From Saururus chinensis (lineage: Eukaryota; Streptophyta; Magnoliopsida; Piperales; Saururaceae), in contig CP141148.1 of assembly GCA_035235625.1 (NCBI GenBank), positions 6,815,001 to 6,879,000 of the forward strand: a stretch of DNA of 64,000 bases. The letters are read 5' to 3'. Below, one piece after another: positions 1 through 12,221 of the stretch. Position 1 is the stretch's first letter. Each line of letters starts with the position of its first letter. Made by a program: the position numbers and the translations under genes. The notes under the pieces are model-generated. The model did no database searches, was not told the DNA's origin, and was given only the letters and a program-made list of their open reading frames with translations.

Positions 1-105
1 TCGAAGTGGAATGAATTTTCAAGGTAATGTGGATACTAGAAGATTGAAAGGTGTCCATAGCTACCTTCGCTATGATGGTAGAAGCCACTTTTTGGTTGCC
101 TACCC

Positions 106-324
106 ATGAGAGGAACTTCTTCCAAGAGCAATAACATCAAATGGGAAGAGATTTGGGAAGTTTTGTACGACAAGTATTTTCTTCCTCATGTACAGGAAAA
201 GAAAGAAAAAGAATTTCTAGATATCCAACGAGGTGGGATGACGGCTAGTCAATATGGGATGAAAGGAGTACTAGTCTATAATAAGCAATTCTACTTAAAA
301 TTCTTTTTCAAAGAAACTTCATAG
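106..324 (+). pseudogene. Ty3/gypsy gag fragment
   Basis: A 72-codon open stretch resembles the middle of a plant Ty3/gypsy Gag: the run WEEIWEVLYDKYFLPHV followed by EKKEKEFLDIQRGG and MTASQY matches the usual 'W.EF...F..KYFP.. R..K..EFL.L.QG.MSV..Y' signature of retrotransposon Gag. It has no zinc knuckle, protease or recognisable flanking Gag in frame, so it is a broken piece. No LTR can be tied to it; the element may continue left of the window. The homology is clear by eye, the clade is not. Confidence 0.6.
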
Positions 325-1384
325 GATTTGATAATTTTGTTGTCCTTTTAAATTGCATATGCCTAGACAAAGAGGAAAATTGATTCATACATACCATGCA
401 TTTTTAAATAAAATGATGAATAAATTGCATTGCTTTTAAAACTAAATTGGTGGTCGGGTCCAAGTTTTTTGAACCAAGCATAAATCCAGTTCAACCGAGT
501 AAAACCCGAGTTTAAGAGGGAAATGACTCAGCCTAGAAAGCTGACTAGGTCCAATCAAATTGGGTTTAATCGGTAGGGCTAGGCCCATTTTTAAAATATT
601 GATAAATTGATAAATAATGTCACTGTTTGAAGATATTTGTAAATAGAATACATGAAGGTATACATTGATAACATTTCAAGAAAATTTAATATAACTAGCA
701 TTATTATGAGCCTAGGCTCATGTGTTTTAGAGTGAGCCCGGGCATCTTTGATAGTAGGATTTCAATCTGCCCATTAAAATTACTTAAGGGATAGACAGGT
801 TACCTGCCTCCTTGTACCATCAGATCTTGACCCAATGGTGTACCATCAGATCTTGACCCAATGGAGTCAGCATGAATTTGAGCTCATACTAATTTTTTTA
901 ATATTACATGTCCAACAAGATTGAATGAAATGTTATATGAGCAACCCCAGAACAATTGTACTTGTAACAATTAATGATTTGATGGTCATGTGTAAGTGGA
1001 CCATTTGAAGTGGGCCAAAACCATTAAAATCACCACTTGGGCACCTCAAAGGAAGGAAAATCTTTGTGGCACTCTACCTTTCTTTCATGCACACATATGG
1101 ATTCCGGAGGCCTTTTTTGGCTGGGGCCTTAGGGAACTGCCTCAGGCCATCACTACTCGCTAGCCAAGACTTTTGCAGAGGTGGGGTATTGAATTTGGGT
1201 CTAAAATTTTGTCAACACAAAAAATTTAAAATATTTTACACTTGTCTCCACTGAGTTCTCATGATAATATTATTAATCATATTATTATTATATAAAGAAT
1301 ATTAAATGAGTATAGATTTTTATTTTTGGATTACTTTACCTCTAATTCCTATTTTACCCATGTTTTATAACTTTATGCATTTTA
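325..1384. other. AT-rich intergenic stretch, no gene seen
   Basis: No coding homology was recognised on either strand. The 62-codon open frame at 1066-1254 has no family resemblance. The only structure seen is the tandem duplication at 814-865, listed separately. Confidence 0.5.
814..865. repeat. 26-bp tandem duplication
   Basis: The unit starting GTACCATCAGATCTTGACCC occurs twice head to tail with almost no change. It is a simple local duplication with no obvious function. Confidence 0.85.
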
Positions 1385-1519
1385 TGTGACATCCATAATT
1401 TGTGAAAAGAATTCTTGAACCTTTTTAATTTATAATATTGTAGAATAAATTACTTAAGAAAGTAGTAATGATGATAAGTAAAGAAGATATGAAAATTATT
1501 ATTTATTTTGCATATCAGA

Positions 1520-1735
1520 ATTTTGTCGGTAAGGCACTAACATGTCGATGAACCCGCTGGTGAAATAGTATTTTCACTGTTGGTAAGGCTCGACGTGTCA
1601 ATAAACCTACCAATGAGACAATAATTCCCTTGTCAGCGAAAAACATGTCGACAGACTCGCCGATAAAATTGTATTTTCTCTATTGGCAAGGTTTGATGCA
1701 CCAATGATGCTAGAACCAATTTACCGTCTATTGTG
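1520..1735 (+). repeat. Degenerate ~53-bp tandem repeat in family-C LTR
   Basis: Four imperfect units start near 1525, 1579, 1632 and 1682, each of the type GTCGGTAAGG...ACATGTCGATGAAC...GGTGAAATAGTA. Related words recur at 7,180-7,340, 9,270-9,420 and 9,900-10,130, so the motif is characteristic of the family-C LTR. Confidence 0.6.
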
Positions 1736-1848
1736 AAACTGTAATTGAAGTAGTTTCAGATGGTTTCTTGAGTTGGTTAAGCACCAAGATTTGGTTTTTA
1801 GACTTCTTTATAAATACTTTTGCTGAATGATTGACTCAAATCTTATGA

Positions 1849-4800
1849 TGTCATGCCCCGCCACTCCCCCCTTGAACCGAACCTGGTCCAAGAAGGTACG
1901 ACAAGGCGTGACAAAGTAGAAGACTAATCTAAGAGGATTAAATCAAAGTACATAACGCATGAATCTTGTGCAAAAGCAAATAGAAGTACTTTAAAGTCTC
2001 ACTTAGTCCATCACATCACCCACATCATCTAATAATGAAAATAGTCACAAGGCTACAACACGTTCAAGACAACAAAGGCTATCCATAAAGACATGTAAAA
2101 TAATGAAGTTCTAACATCAAACATAGCATGAGTCTGTAACATCCCAAAGTAACTAGGTCCCTTTCATCATGCATCTACTCATCCTCATGCTCGTAGAACA
2201 ATCATCCTGAGCACATGCATGATACAAACACACATCTTTAAAACAAAGCTGCAAACAAAAGACAGGTGAGCTTAGCTTAGTAAGGGTTTTAATCAAAACA
2301 CAAGCTCATGCTAACACCAAATGCATTCATTCTATGGAAATCATCTTATTCATGCATCACACATCCTTAACTACACCTATACATCATAGGCTCAATCACA
2401 TTTCATAATCATATTCATACAACCTATACATCATGGACTCAATCATATTTGATAATCACATACGACAACTTGTGTGTTTATTCAAATCTCATAAAAAATT
2501 CACATCCTGCACGAACAAGTATTGTCTTTCCATTTACATCCTGCATAATCAAATATAACAGTCCACATTCATCCTGCATGTTCAAGTGTCATCATTCTAT
2601 GCGCAACCTGTGTAAATATAAATAGCATTGTCCAAACCTGTGTCAATAAGCATTATAATCTATGCACATTCATAAATTCCACAATAAATATCTTGCAATA
2701 AATAAAACAATCCTACTCACCCCGACCGACGCCTAAGTAGACATGTTCACACAGGAAATCCTTACAAAGAAAGTTTGAATTACTAGAAAGGAAAATTGGA
2801 GCAATTTGGGTAAATCCCAACTACGAAATTAACCCCTAGTAAGCCGATGCACATGGACATACCAGCTTGAGTTTTTAAGTCCAGAAAGCCACATAAGTTA
2901 TCTCATTATAGCAAATTCACTCTTCTCACCCGGGGAGGAAACTCGTCCTCAAAGAGACAAAAAACCACATCCAATGAATGTAAAACCCCATGCTTTTGGA
3001 ATTAAAACCAATTCAATAAACCTCTAATGCGGCTAATCTAAAAAAACTATGACATCCAATCAATCAATCATGGTCAAACACAACTAATCTTGGCTTAATA
3101 AGTTATTCTCATGATGTATGCAAAATGATATATATGTGAGCAAGGTTTAATGGATGCAATCATAGGAAAATATACTCTAATCAGTCCTAATATTCATGAA
3201 AAATAGTCCATTTGTGACAAAGAAAGTCATGTAAGTATGGATAACATATACATATATGGTCATGTCCATAATTGAGTTAAAACATGCAAATCATGGTTTA
3301 TTTGTAATTAATATGACATGTGCAAATATTCATTCTCTCTCATGGTCATAAGCTATTGACATCATGAGCTAAACATGAAGAAATAATCAGAATACAACTT
3401 TAAGACAAGTATAACAACATACTAAGCTCAAACATACATAGTCATAATCATATATAAGCTAAAATACATATAACATGGTTTATACCTAATTAATTTAGCA
3501 CATATAAGCATTTCTACTTTAGAATGATCATATTCTATTGGAAACATGAATTAATTAAGAATAAATCATCAAAATCCCACTTAAAATTAAGCATATGCTT
3601 ATTTATCCTCATACTAGCTTAAGTAGATGTTTTAACATAATCATAACATGTAACTTGTATATTTGAGGAAAATTAGAAAATAAACTCCAATCAACGTGAA
3701 AATGTACAAAACCTGCATCATAGTCTTAATTAACAAATAAATAAATAACATATGGAAATAAGTATGAAAAATAATTTTCGTGATTTAATTAATGAGATTG
3801 TGCACTTTTCCTAGAATTGTTGACCTTCAAATTTATGAGTATGTCATTGACTTATCATGCTCCAAACAACTTAAAAATTTTAAAGCATGCTCATAACACA
3901 TATATCAATCCATCATACAAAGAAGAAGCCAAAAATTATACGTTTTCATCCCTAAAGAGGCTTTTAAACATGGAAATAGAGAACTATTTTACTGTGCATC
4001 ACGTATTCTAAAAAATATAATAAATACATATTATTTTAAAAAAATTAAAAAATTAGGAATACAATCTAGACATGATATTCTACTCCCATAAAATATTTGG
4101 GAGGAAAACACAAAATAAATATGTCCAAATCATAGTTGTAAATCCAAAATAAAGACTTAAAACGATTCCCGAAGGTCGTTTTCTCGTTTGAACGGTCTAG
4201 CAGCTTGTTCGAATAGCCTGGAATCCCATTTGAATGGCTGGACATTTAATCAGCTAGATAGGGCGATAGAAAGGTCAACACAAAATTATTAAAACATTTT
4301 TCTTTTACCTCTTGAAATCGAACTGAATTCATTCTGAAATTCCATAAAAATTCTTAAAACTTCATGAAACCTCACATATTACCTAAGCCTCAAACATGAT
4401 AAATCTAACATTTTTCAAGCTTAAATATAAAAAGAATAACATCAAATTATCTACTTTAGAAGAATACCATAACCCATAAAAAAGCTTCAAAAACTTGAAA
4501 CTACCCACATTCAAGGTGTTACATACAAGAAAACCTCTTAGAATGAAAACCCTTACCTCTAATCAGATTGTAGACCTCTTAAATAATCTCCAAGGTCAAT
4601 AATCAATATGGACAAATTAGGGTTTTTATTAGTCCTAAGCAAAATCTAACTTTTTCCATCAAATTAGCTCAAATCAACAAATAGATGATAGATCCAAAAC
4701 TCCGTTGGGTTAAAAATGAAAATCACATAAATTAGGGTTTCAAATCAAGATTAAAGAGTTGAAATTGATGGAAATAAACTTACAATCCCAATAGGAGAGT

Positions 4801-5323
4801 TGAAGGATGAGATTATTAAGACAAAATTGAAATGATTGAGGAAATTCTAACCTTAAGATAAGATTTTCTCTTAGAGAATGGGGGTAGAGCCCTAGCCTCC
4901 TCCAAATCTCAGCCCTTCCCCAATTGGGAATAGGCTAGGGTTTTCTATTTATAATAAGTGACTTATCGGCTAGGAAAATTAATTAATGGACTAAAAAATA
5001 GGCTAATATGACTTGAGTGAACCCATAAGTGTACATTAGACCCCACAAATGAAATTAACCAAACCCAAGCCCATTTAGACAAACCAAGAAAAGGTTGATG
5101 GCTGAAGGGGTTAGCACACCATCATATAAGATGTGGGTCCCATGGTGGAATTTAAATGAAAATATAAAATTATGGAAATTAGTGGATTAAGCTAGACACT
5201 AATATTCTAAACAAAAAATTAAAAACAACCTCAAGAAATTTAATATTAAACTAACTCATTACTTGAATTGAAACAAACAATTTATATAGTAATAAAAGAG
5301 TATTAAAAATAGAAGATCTTATA
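1849..5323 (-). mobile_element. Family-B (gypsy) solo LTR inside family-C LTR
   Basis: The plus strand reads TGTCATGCCCCGCC at the left end and GATCTTATA at the right, the reverse complement of an LTR that starts TGTAAGATC and ends GGGGCATGACA. The same ends bound the other family-B LTRs in this window (27,833; 38,169; 48,124; 53,588). The body shares family-B marks: the TTCGAACGGTC-type palindrome-rich patch (near 4,180) and the CTATTTATAATAAG promoter-like stretch (near 4,945). It lies inside the family-C LTR between two parts that join well without it. No clear 5-bp target duplication survives (TATGA versus AGCAG), so the exact ends are uncertain by a few bases. Confidence 0.7.
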
Positions 5324-5812
5324 AGCAGATTCTAGGATTTTGGGGGAGAAGAGCGGGTTAGGGCAAGTCAAAGTTTTGGAGAAGGAAGCAGGAACTACAT
5401 TTGTAGAGATCTTTTCATTGTTTGATCAAAGGTCAGATTGCTAACCTAAAATTATAATGTTAAAGTAAGAAATTCATGTTGATGAATGATGATATAGTAA
5501 TATATGCTTGAAATTTAGATTTAACCATTAATGAATAATATGCTATGTTGTTCATGATATTTATGAATCATGTATGGAAATTTCATGTTATGTTGATGAA
5601 TATCCCTTTAATCTCTCCATGTGATGGTTAAGGATTAAATTAAAGTTGATTACATTATTATATTTGGTTCTAGAAAGTTATTTTTATGATGATTTATTAT
5701 TTCACATTTTTCCTGGTTCACCAATACATTTGTCACATGTTGATGGTGCTACCAATGTAGGAAGAAGATAAAATAGTATCGGTGAACCTATGGCACATCG
5801 ATGTTTTACCAA

Positions 5813-7178
5813 TGTTGACATAAATTTTTTATATAAAAAAAACAAAATTCAAAGACCAAGATTTCCTAGATTGACTATATCTAAAGGGGGCCAAATTTCT
5901 AAAACGGACAGTCTCCAAAGTGGATAAAGTCCAAAGAAGAGAAAAAGAAGCAAAATCTAATCCTACACGCGTAGGAATAGTCCAAGGCTTCTAACAAAAA
6001 AATTTATGTGAGGACCTCATAAGTCCATGAATGGCCCACGTACACTCAAACTTAGCTACAAAAGTAAAATTGACTAAAAGAGGATTCATAAGCCTTACAT
6101 AGCCACATAAAAATGATTACGAAATCAAAAATTAAAATTGCAAAAGGCTATGTGAGACTCCATGAATCTCATATCAAAATAGTCATAAAACCAAAATAAA
6201 TAAAATGCTAAGGGAGACTCGTAGGCCCCATGTTAAGTTTTGCTTTTAAAAAGATTTAGTCATAAAAGACTAAAATGGCTAAAAATATAAAAGTTAAATT
6301 TCACAAAGAAAAATGTAGAGATTATGTGGAAAACCCCCATGGGTTATAGAGTGGGAAGACTAAGTTAGAGCCCCAAGGCTCGTGATCCCCTATGCTAAAA
6401 AAAGAATGAAATGATAAAATTAAAAAAAATGAAGATAAAAAAGAAGAATGTGTAAAGAGTGATGGAGTGGGGGGCCCAAGTCAAAGGTGTAATGCTGGGT
6501 CTTCTCCCATTACTTTCAAAACTGCCTTAACCACACTCCCCACTTCCCACTAATTCACTCACTAATAAATTTGACTCCCACCAACCATTCCACTAACTCA
6601 TTCTTCACTTTCCCCGAACTAACCCTCCAACTCACCACCCACTACTTTACTTAACCGTACAACCCCAATGCTATAAATACCCATTTATTTTCATAGGGAG
6701 AAACTTTTGGCCTTCAAGTGTAAGGAACCTTCAAAAAGAAATTCTAAAGCCCACCACCCACCAAAAGACGTCCAGAAATTCAAGCCTTGACCTTTTGAAA
6801 GTTGAAGAAGTTTGAGGGATTAGAAGACAAATAGAAGTGTTGTATCATGTGAAGGAAGAAGAAGTTGTACAAAGGAGCTCTCATCTTTTAGAAGGAGTTT
6901 CTTTCTTTTTTTTTACTTAAAAGTTGTAGCCACTTCTCCTAGCAATTCTCTTTTTTTATTTTAATAAATTCCAAGTTTTCTTCATTTTGTCATTTAATCA
7001 AAGGGTTTCAAAAATTGATTAATCACTACTACTCTACTCCAAATCGTAAAGAGTAGTCTTGATTAATCAAGAGAATGTAGAGAAGGTCATCCCATATAAA
7101 AAAAAGTTCTTCTCTATCTCTTGCAAGAAAGGATAATTTGATCCCTTCTCTTGACTTCTGTGTATGGAACTACCGAAA
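5813..7178 (+). mobile_element. Unclassified ~1.37-kb insertion in family-C LTR
   Basis: This segment is present in family-C copy 1 but absent from copy 2. It is bracketed by the direct 7-mer TTACCAA (5806-5812 and 7179-7185). It starts TGTTGACATAAATTTTTT and contains GCTATAAATACCC near 6,670, so a solo LTR is one possibility, but it lacks a matching CA end. No open frame of note is present. Confidence 0.4.
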
Positions 7179-8379
7179 TTACCAACAACCGATGGATTAC
7201 TGGCAGTGATGTCAACGTGTCAATGAAGACATTGATGAGGATGATTCTCTATTAATTCCATTGTCGGCAAGGGATTCGACACGTTGATGAGTTACCGATG
7301 GTCATCAGTAACTTGGTCGACACATCGTGAGTCCACTAACAGTAGGTTGGATTTGGGTACTTTTTAGCATGAATTACTATGAATGTTAGGCTATTATTAT
7401 GAGAAGTAATAACATGCTATTTGATGTATGAATTGCAATTATATATGATGATGTAATGAATTATAATTGGGTATATGTAACCTTGTGTGTAAATATCCTT
7501 ATAGATTGGATCCCCAAGACTAATGTCTTTGGCATAAGAGATTGGAGGAATCTTCAGTGTCTTGGCTCCTCCAATGATTCTTTAGCCACGTAAATGAAAA
7601 GGGTGTGGTTAGAAATAAGACCAATTTTTTTGACTCTTTAAGGATGGGAGTTATTTAGAACTGTTTCCCTAACCCAAGAGTCATGTTTGAATAGAATAGA
7701 GCATTAAAAGGTGACTAGTCTTGTGCAGTGCATAACAAGTGGTTTCTATGATCACGGAAGACATAACTTCAACCACTTGGGCCCACGAGCCCATATTCGC
7801 CTTAGCTTTATGGTGTAGATGGAAAGGGAAAACTTTAGAGTACCTGAGGTCCAAATGTATGTAGTTCATAGTTTAGTGAGGCCAAGTTGTACTCTTAAAC
7901 GTGGCCACTGAGTCATAAAGACCCTTTGACTTGCACTTTAGAACTTGGAAACTTCTAAGTGAGACTCATATGATATTTGGAAGAACATTTAAGCATGAAT
8001 ATTTATTATGCTTTTGAGGATTGAAGTATAATATTCCTTGCAATGAAATTCATGTTGGTTACTATACTTATTATTTTGGAATGTTGTGAGAAATAATTTT
8101 TATAGGTATTATAGTTCTTGTTTAGCCATCACACTAGGTATATTTGTATACTCAACATCTGTTTGGATGCAAGTTCTTCAAAAGAATAACCAGGTGGGAG
8201 ACACTTGTGCTGAGAGATGACGCAAAGCTCTTGTTTCTATGTAGGATTTTTTAATCTTAATATTGGACTTTAGTTGGTGTGTAATCTTTAAACATATGCA
8301 CGATACTGCCAATTATTTATAGTTGTGTGTATTATACAGTTTGATATGTACTCGCGCAAGACCTTGTGAGATTTGGTGA

Positions 8380-8381
<2 letters not shown>

Positions 8382-8434
<53 letters not shown>
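8382..8434. repeat. (AT)n microsatellite
   Basis: About 53 bases of uninterrupted AT dinucleotide. It generates a spurious tyrosine/isoleucine-rich open frame on the minus strand. Confidence 0.98.
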
Positions 8435-8438
<4 letters not shown>

Positions 8439-8591
8439 CATGATGGTTTGCTTACTCATATGTTCGAAAATGAGTAAGTCATACCCTGAATTAATATATA
8501 TGTTAAAGGATTTGACAAATGAGTTCAATTTTTTTTGTTTTTGCTAATTTTTTTAATTTGAAAATGAATTGAGAAAATCCAAGGTGTGACA

Positions 8592-9144
8592 CTTTAATAT
8601 AATGTTGAATTAGTATGTAATTTTAATGATATTTTTAGTAATTTTATTTACTTAGACTTTTTTAGATACCTACCTCATATCAACCTAATATTGATTGCGG
8701 ATATGACATTAACCCTATTTTTTAGGTTACATTGATTTTAACTTTGTAATATTATGTCTTGCATTATCAAACTTGGATTTGTGCATTTTTAGTATGGTTA
8801 GAAAGCTCTTGGCAAATTCTATCAAATGGATCCACATGACTATGCATTTTACACTTCTTGATAATAATTTTGTATTTTTTATATTATATATGTTCGAATT
8901 CCCATATTTTGTACACCTAAGAAAACTCTAGAAAAATTCTATCTAAAGAGGCTCACCACCAAACTGGTCATGAATATGAATATCATGCTCTACAGCTATG
9001 ACATCTGCATTTTTTGTATGATATTTTTTAGTATTTAATTAATTACTAACTTTACTTGAAAAAAGGGAAGGAGCTGAAGATTTCTAATTTTCTTCAAGTT
9101 TTTTATAATTTTATTTACCTAGATGTTCTCGAGTTGAAATTCGA
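8592..9144. other. AT-rich spacer between the two family-C LTRs
   Basis: No gene or element was recognised. The phrase TAATTTTATTTAC(T/C)TAGA occurs near both ends (about 8,641 and 9,107). The spacer could be a relic internal region of a C element or plain genomic DNA. Confidence 0.4.
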
Positions 9145-11296
9145 TGTCATCCTATCTGGAGTATCGATGAACTCCTTTCGTAAAGATAGTATTACTGAGT
9201 AATAAACTCAGAAAAGTAGCAACAATGAAAAATAAAAACTTTATTTTAGTTTTTTACGATGAAAATTTTTTTGTCGGTAAGCATCAATACATTGGTGACC
9301 CTATTGATCAAACTGTAAAATCGATGTTAATAAGGTTCAACACGTCGGCTAGTTCACTAATGAAGCACCAGAACATTGTCAATAGCCATCGACATATCAG
9401 TGTTTTGAAACAACCTTATTGATGGGTTCGAAACTGCACTTGAAAATAGTTTCAAGGGAATTTTGGAGGCCGTCATGCACTAGACTTTAGTTTATTACTC
9501 CCCATATAAATACATTTAACAATCCTTGACCCAAATCCTTCAAATTCTCTGACTTTAGGAGAAAAACATAGGACTAGGGCATGTAAAAGACTGGATTCAC
9601 GGAGACCTTGGTTTTAGAGTTGGATAAAAGGTTAGATTGCTAACCATGTTATTGTAATTTGACTTGGAAGTGCATGTTAAATTGAATTTCTTAACATGAA
9701 TAAGATGATTATATGTGAATTTCTGCCTTGGTGATGTTGAAGAATTATTAATTTTATGTTTAATAATCATTTGAATACATCGATCACTATTTAACATTAT
9801 TAGATAATAGTATATGTGGAGATATATGTTATAGTTTACTTTTAAGTAACTTTTGGGAAGAAGAGACAATTTTTGTTGTTTCTTCCGGATCATAGGCATG
9901 ACCATCGACACGTCATGATGTTGCCTGTGAAATGAAGGAGATAATACTATTGACACTAACACCAGTTGGTGAACAACCGATTGGCCATCGATAATAAGGT
10001 CAATGTATCAGTGAGACTCGATAAGGAAGACTGTTATGCTCCAATCCACTATTAGTGAGGGTTCAACACATTGGTAGGTCACTGATCGGTATCGGTGACC
10101 TAATCGACATGTCAATGAGTCTATCGACAGTAAGTCAATTTTGAGCAATTCTTCAACATGAATTGTTATGGGTTATAAGCTATTATTGTGTGATATATAG
10201 CATGGAATTCAATACATAATGTTGTATGTGTATGTGAAGATACAATTGTTGATGTATGGGTATAAGTACCTTTTGTGTGTAAAAATTCTTGTAATAGATC
10301 GCACTCCTTAACTAATGTAAAAAGACACATAAGGACAGATTATCCTAGTGTGTGGTTGACTCATTAAAAATGTATTTAGCCACATAACGGAAGGGTTTGA
10401 TATGAAATAATATCAAGGCCTTTTGGCTCTTGAAGAGATGGAGTTTTGTAGAGTTGCTCCCATGTTATGAGAGTTAGGCTCAAATGGACTAGAACATTAA
10501 AAGATAATTGGTCATATATAATGCAATACATGAGGTTTCAACGATCATGGTAGTTAAGATCTCTACTATTTGGGCCTATGAGGTGCCTTAGCTTCATAAA
10601 GTGGTTGGAGCGAGCAGACTTCAAAAGAACTGAGGTCTGATTGTGAGTAGTTCATAATCCAGTGAAGTGTGGTTAAACTCCTAAATGTGGTTACTCTGTC
10701 ATAGAGAATATTTATGGCTTACACTCGGGGAACATGCAACTCCTAAATGTGGTCATAGTAATAATTTGAAATTATGTGGAAGCATTTATATTGGTATGCT
10801 TATTTCACTTATGTTTGATTATATTGATGTTTACTATGGAATATAATGATTGTTTATCATGTGATGATTTGTGCATTAATATATATAAACATTAATAATA
10901 CTTGTTTTGCCATCTCACTTGGTAATTCATACACTTAGTATCCTCATGATACATGTTTGGTGGAGGAGTAGCCGGGTTGGGAACATTGTGCTTAGAAATG
11001 ATGTCAAACTTATAATTGATGTAAGACTTCTACTATTTATTATCAAACTTTTAGTATGATGTGTATTTAAACATAAGCACATGAGTGCCAATTATTTATG
11101 GTTGTATATATTATGAATTATAGTATGTACTTGGGTAAGACCATGTGTATTGGTAATGTAGGTTGGATATTTATATATTCGAAAAACAAACATATCACCT
11201 TAAGATAGTTTAATCGATGATGGACAAATTTTTTTGAAAAATTCGTTTTTGCAATTTGAATTACGAGAAAAACATATTTTAAAATCTTAGGGCGCA
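9145..11296 (+). mobile_element. Family-C LTR (copy 2)
   Basis: A diverged second copy of the LTR at 1,385-8,591. It begins near TGTCATCCTATC and ends near AAAATCTTAGGGCGCA. It shares the ~53-bp repeat words, the CCCCATATAAATACATTT promoter-like stretch (about 9,500), the pair TATTATTAGA/GTTATTATGA regions and the 3' segment. The end coordinates come from alignment by eye to copy 1; no convincing target duplication is visible (TTCGA versus ATAAC). Confidence 0.5.
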
Positions 11297-11901
11297 ATAA
11301 CAACACAAAATCCTTTAATACTATTGCCTTCGCTAACTTATGATATAATACTTAACCTATGAGATTTGACTTGTAGTTGCCTACTATAAATATATTTGGG
11401 TTAATACAAAATTTATGCATATAATATGTAATCAATATAATCCTCAAAATATATATTGTAACTATAGCATATAATAGAAAGCTTTGTTTGATAAATATTT
11501 AATTTTAATTTATTTTTTAATTTAATTTATACTTACACACATAATTAATATGCATTCTTGCTAGTATTATTCAGTACACATAGAACAGTTACAAGTACCT
11601 AGTTGGGGATTTATTCACATCATCTGAGACCGGATTAGGATCAAAGGCACAAACGTGCCCTAAGGGCCCCATTTCACCATTTGTCTTACCAAAACATATT
11701 AATATTTGAGCCGCTACAAATTAAAAAGGTGTCGGAAGCCTTTGGTTAATCCCATAAATTAATGCAGGTTTCGCTAATCCCATGGATTGATTAATAGACT
11801 CGTCAGTTCAGGCAATATCTCCGGGATAGGCAAATAAAATAAATAAACGCCGTGCCGGGAAAGTGTTTGTAGTACGTGCTCAGCGTTAAAGGCTATCAGA
11901 T

Positions 11902-11911
11902 CACGTGGGCC
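11902..11911 (+). promoter_or_regulatory. G-box overlapping site-II (TGGGCC) element
   Basis: CACGTG at 11,902-11,907 runs directly into TGGGCC (11,906-11,911), inside CACGTGGGCCCCAC. Both are classic plant promoter motifs; TGGGCC site-II elements are common upstream of housekeeping genes. They lie about 190 bases before the AKAP17-like start codon. Function is inferred from motif and position only. Confidence 0.5.
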
Positions 11912-11931
11912 CCACAATGATCTGACGGCTC

Positions 11932-11942
11932 TGACCGTTGGC
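11932..11942 (-). promoter_or_regulatory. MSA-like (G2/M) element
   Basis: The reverse strand reads GCCAACGGTCA, matching the three-repeat-MYB mitosis-specific activator consensus YCYAACGGYYA at 10 of 11 positions. It is about 155 bases upstream of the AKAP17-like start codon. Activity is inferred from sequence alone. Confidence 0.35.
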
Positions 11943-12033
11943 ATGTACCAAACATGTATAATTGGCGCACGGTGCACTCTAACATACGAGGAGTTACTCC
12001 AAATATTCAAACTACAAGGTGCTCCGGCGTAAT

Positions 12034-12040
12034 TATAAAT
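12034..12040 (+). promoter_or_regulatory. TATA box of the AKAP17-like gene
   Basis: TATAAAT stands in GTAATTATAAATATTCG. A transcript starting about 30 bases downstream would begin near 12,064-12,070, giving a leader of roughly 30 bases to the chosen start codon at 12,097 and only a few bases to the out-of-frame ATG at 12,072. Confidence 0.55.
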
Positions 12041-12071
12041 ATTCGCCACTTCTTAAACCCCTTCGATAGCA

Positions 12072-12221
12072 ATGGCGGACCGGAGCGAAGTCGGAGATGG
12101 GGACGAGGACGGCTCCGCGGGCTCTCGGTCCGGCCGAAACCCTAGACCTTCCGGCGGGCCTCGCCCTGGCCCCGCGCCTGAAGCTCCTCCTCACCATCTT
12201 CCGCTCAGACCCCTGCCCTAA
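12072..12221 (+). CDS. Upstream overlapping ORF (49 codons)
   Basis: An ATG in a good context (G at -3, G at +4) opens a frame of 49 residues beginning MADRSEVGDGDEDG and ending at TAA 12,219-12,221. It overlaps the first 125 bases of the main coding sequence in another frame. The peptide is proline/glycine/arginine-rich, as expected for the shadow frame of GC-rich coding DNA, so it is probably not a functional product. If transcribed it could reduce translation from 12,097, unless it lies too near the cap to be used. Confidence 0.3.
   Translation: MADRSEVGDGDEDGSAGSRSGRNPRPSGGPRPGPAPEAPPHHLPLRPLP

Larger units (their letters stand above)
1385..8591 (+). mobile_element. Solo LTR, family C (copy 1), with two insertions
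   Basis: The element begins TGTGACATCC and ends GGTGTGACA, so it has TG...CA ends. It is flanked by TTTTA on the left and CTTTA on the right, a 4-of-5 match to a 5-bp target duplication. A TATA-like TATAAATAC lies near 1811, as in copy 2 near 9505. Removing the family-B LTR at 1849-5323 and the insertion at 5813-7178 leaves about 2.4 kb, close to the length of copy 2. No coding sequence was found, so the internal family is unknown. The two copies align over their start, TATA region, middle and 3' end but are strongly diverged, so this is an old insertion. Confidence 0.6.

Noticed and set aside
8313..8528. Minus-strand open frame with a long YI repeat
   Set aside because: It is a translation of the (AT)n microsatellite.
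8592..9144. Possible short internal region of one LTR element bounded by the two family-C LTRs
   Set aside because: No primer-binding site or polypurine tract was found, the LTRs are very diverged, and copy 1 appears to have its own flanking duplication.
9597..9962. 121-codon minus-strand open frame
   Set aside because: It lies within the family-C LTR, is not conserved in the other copy and resembles no protein.
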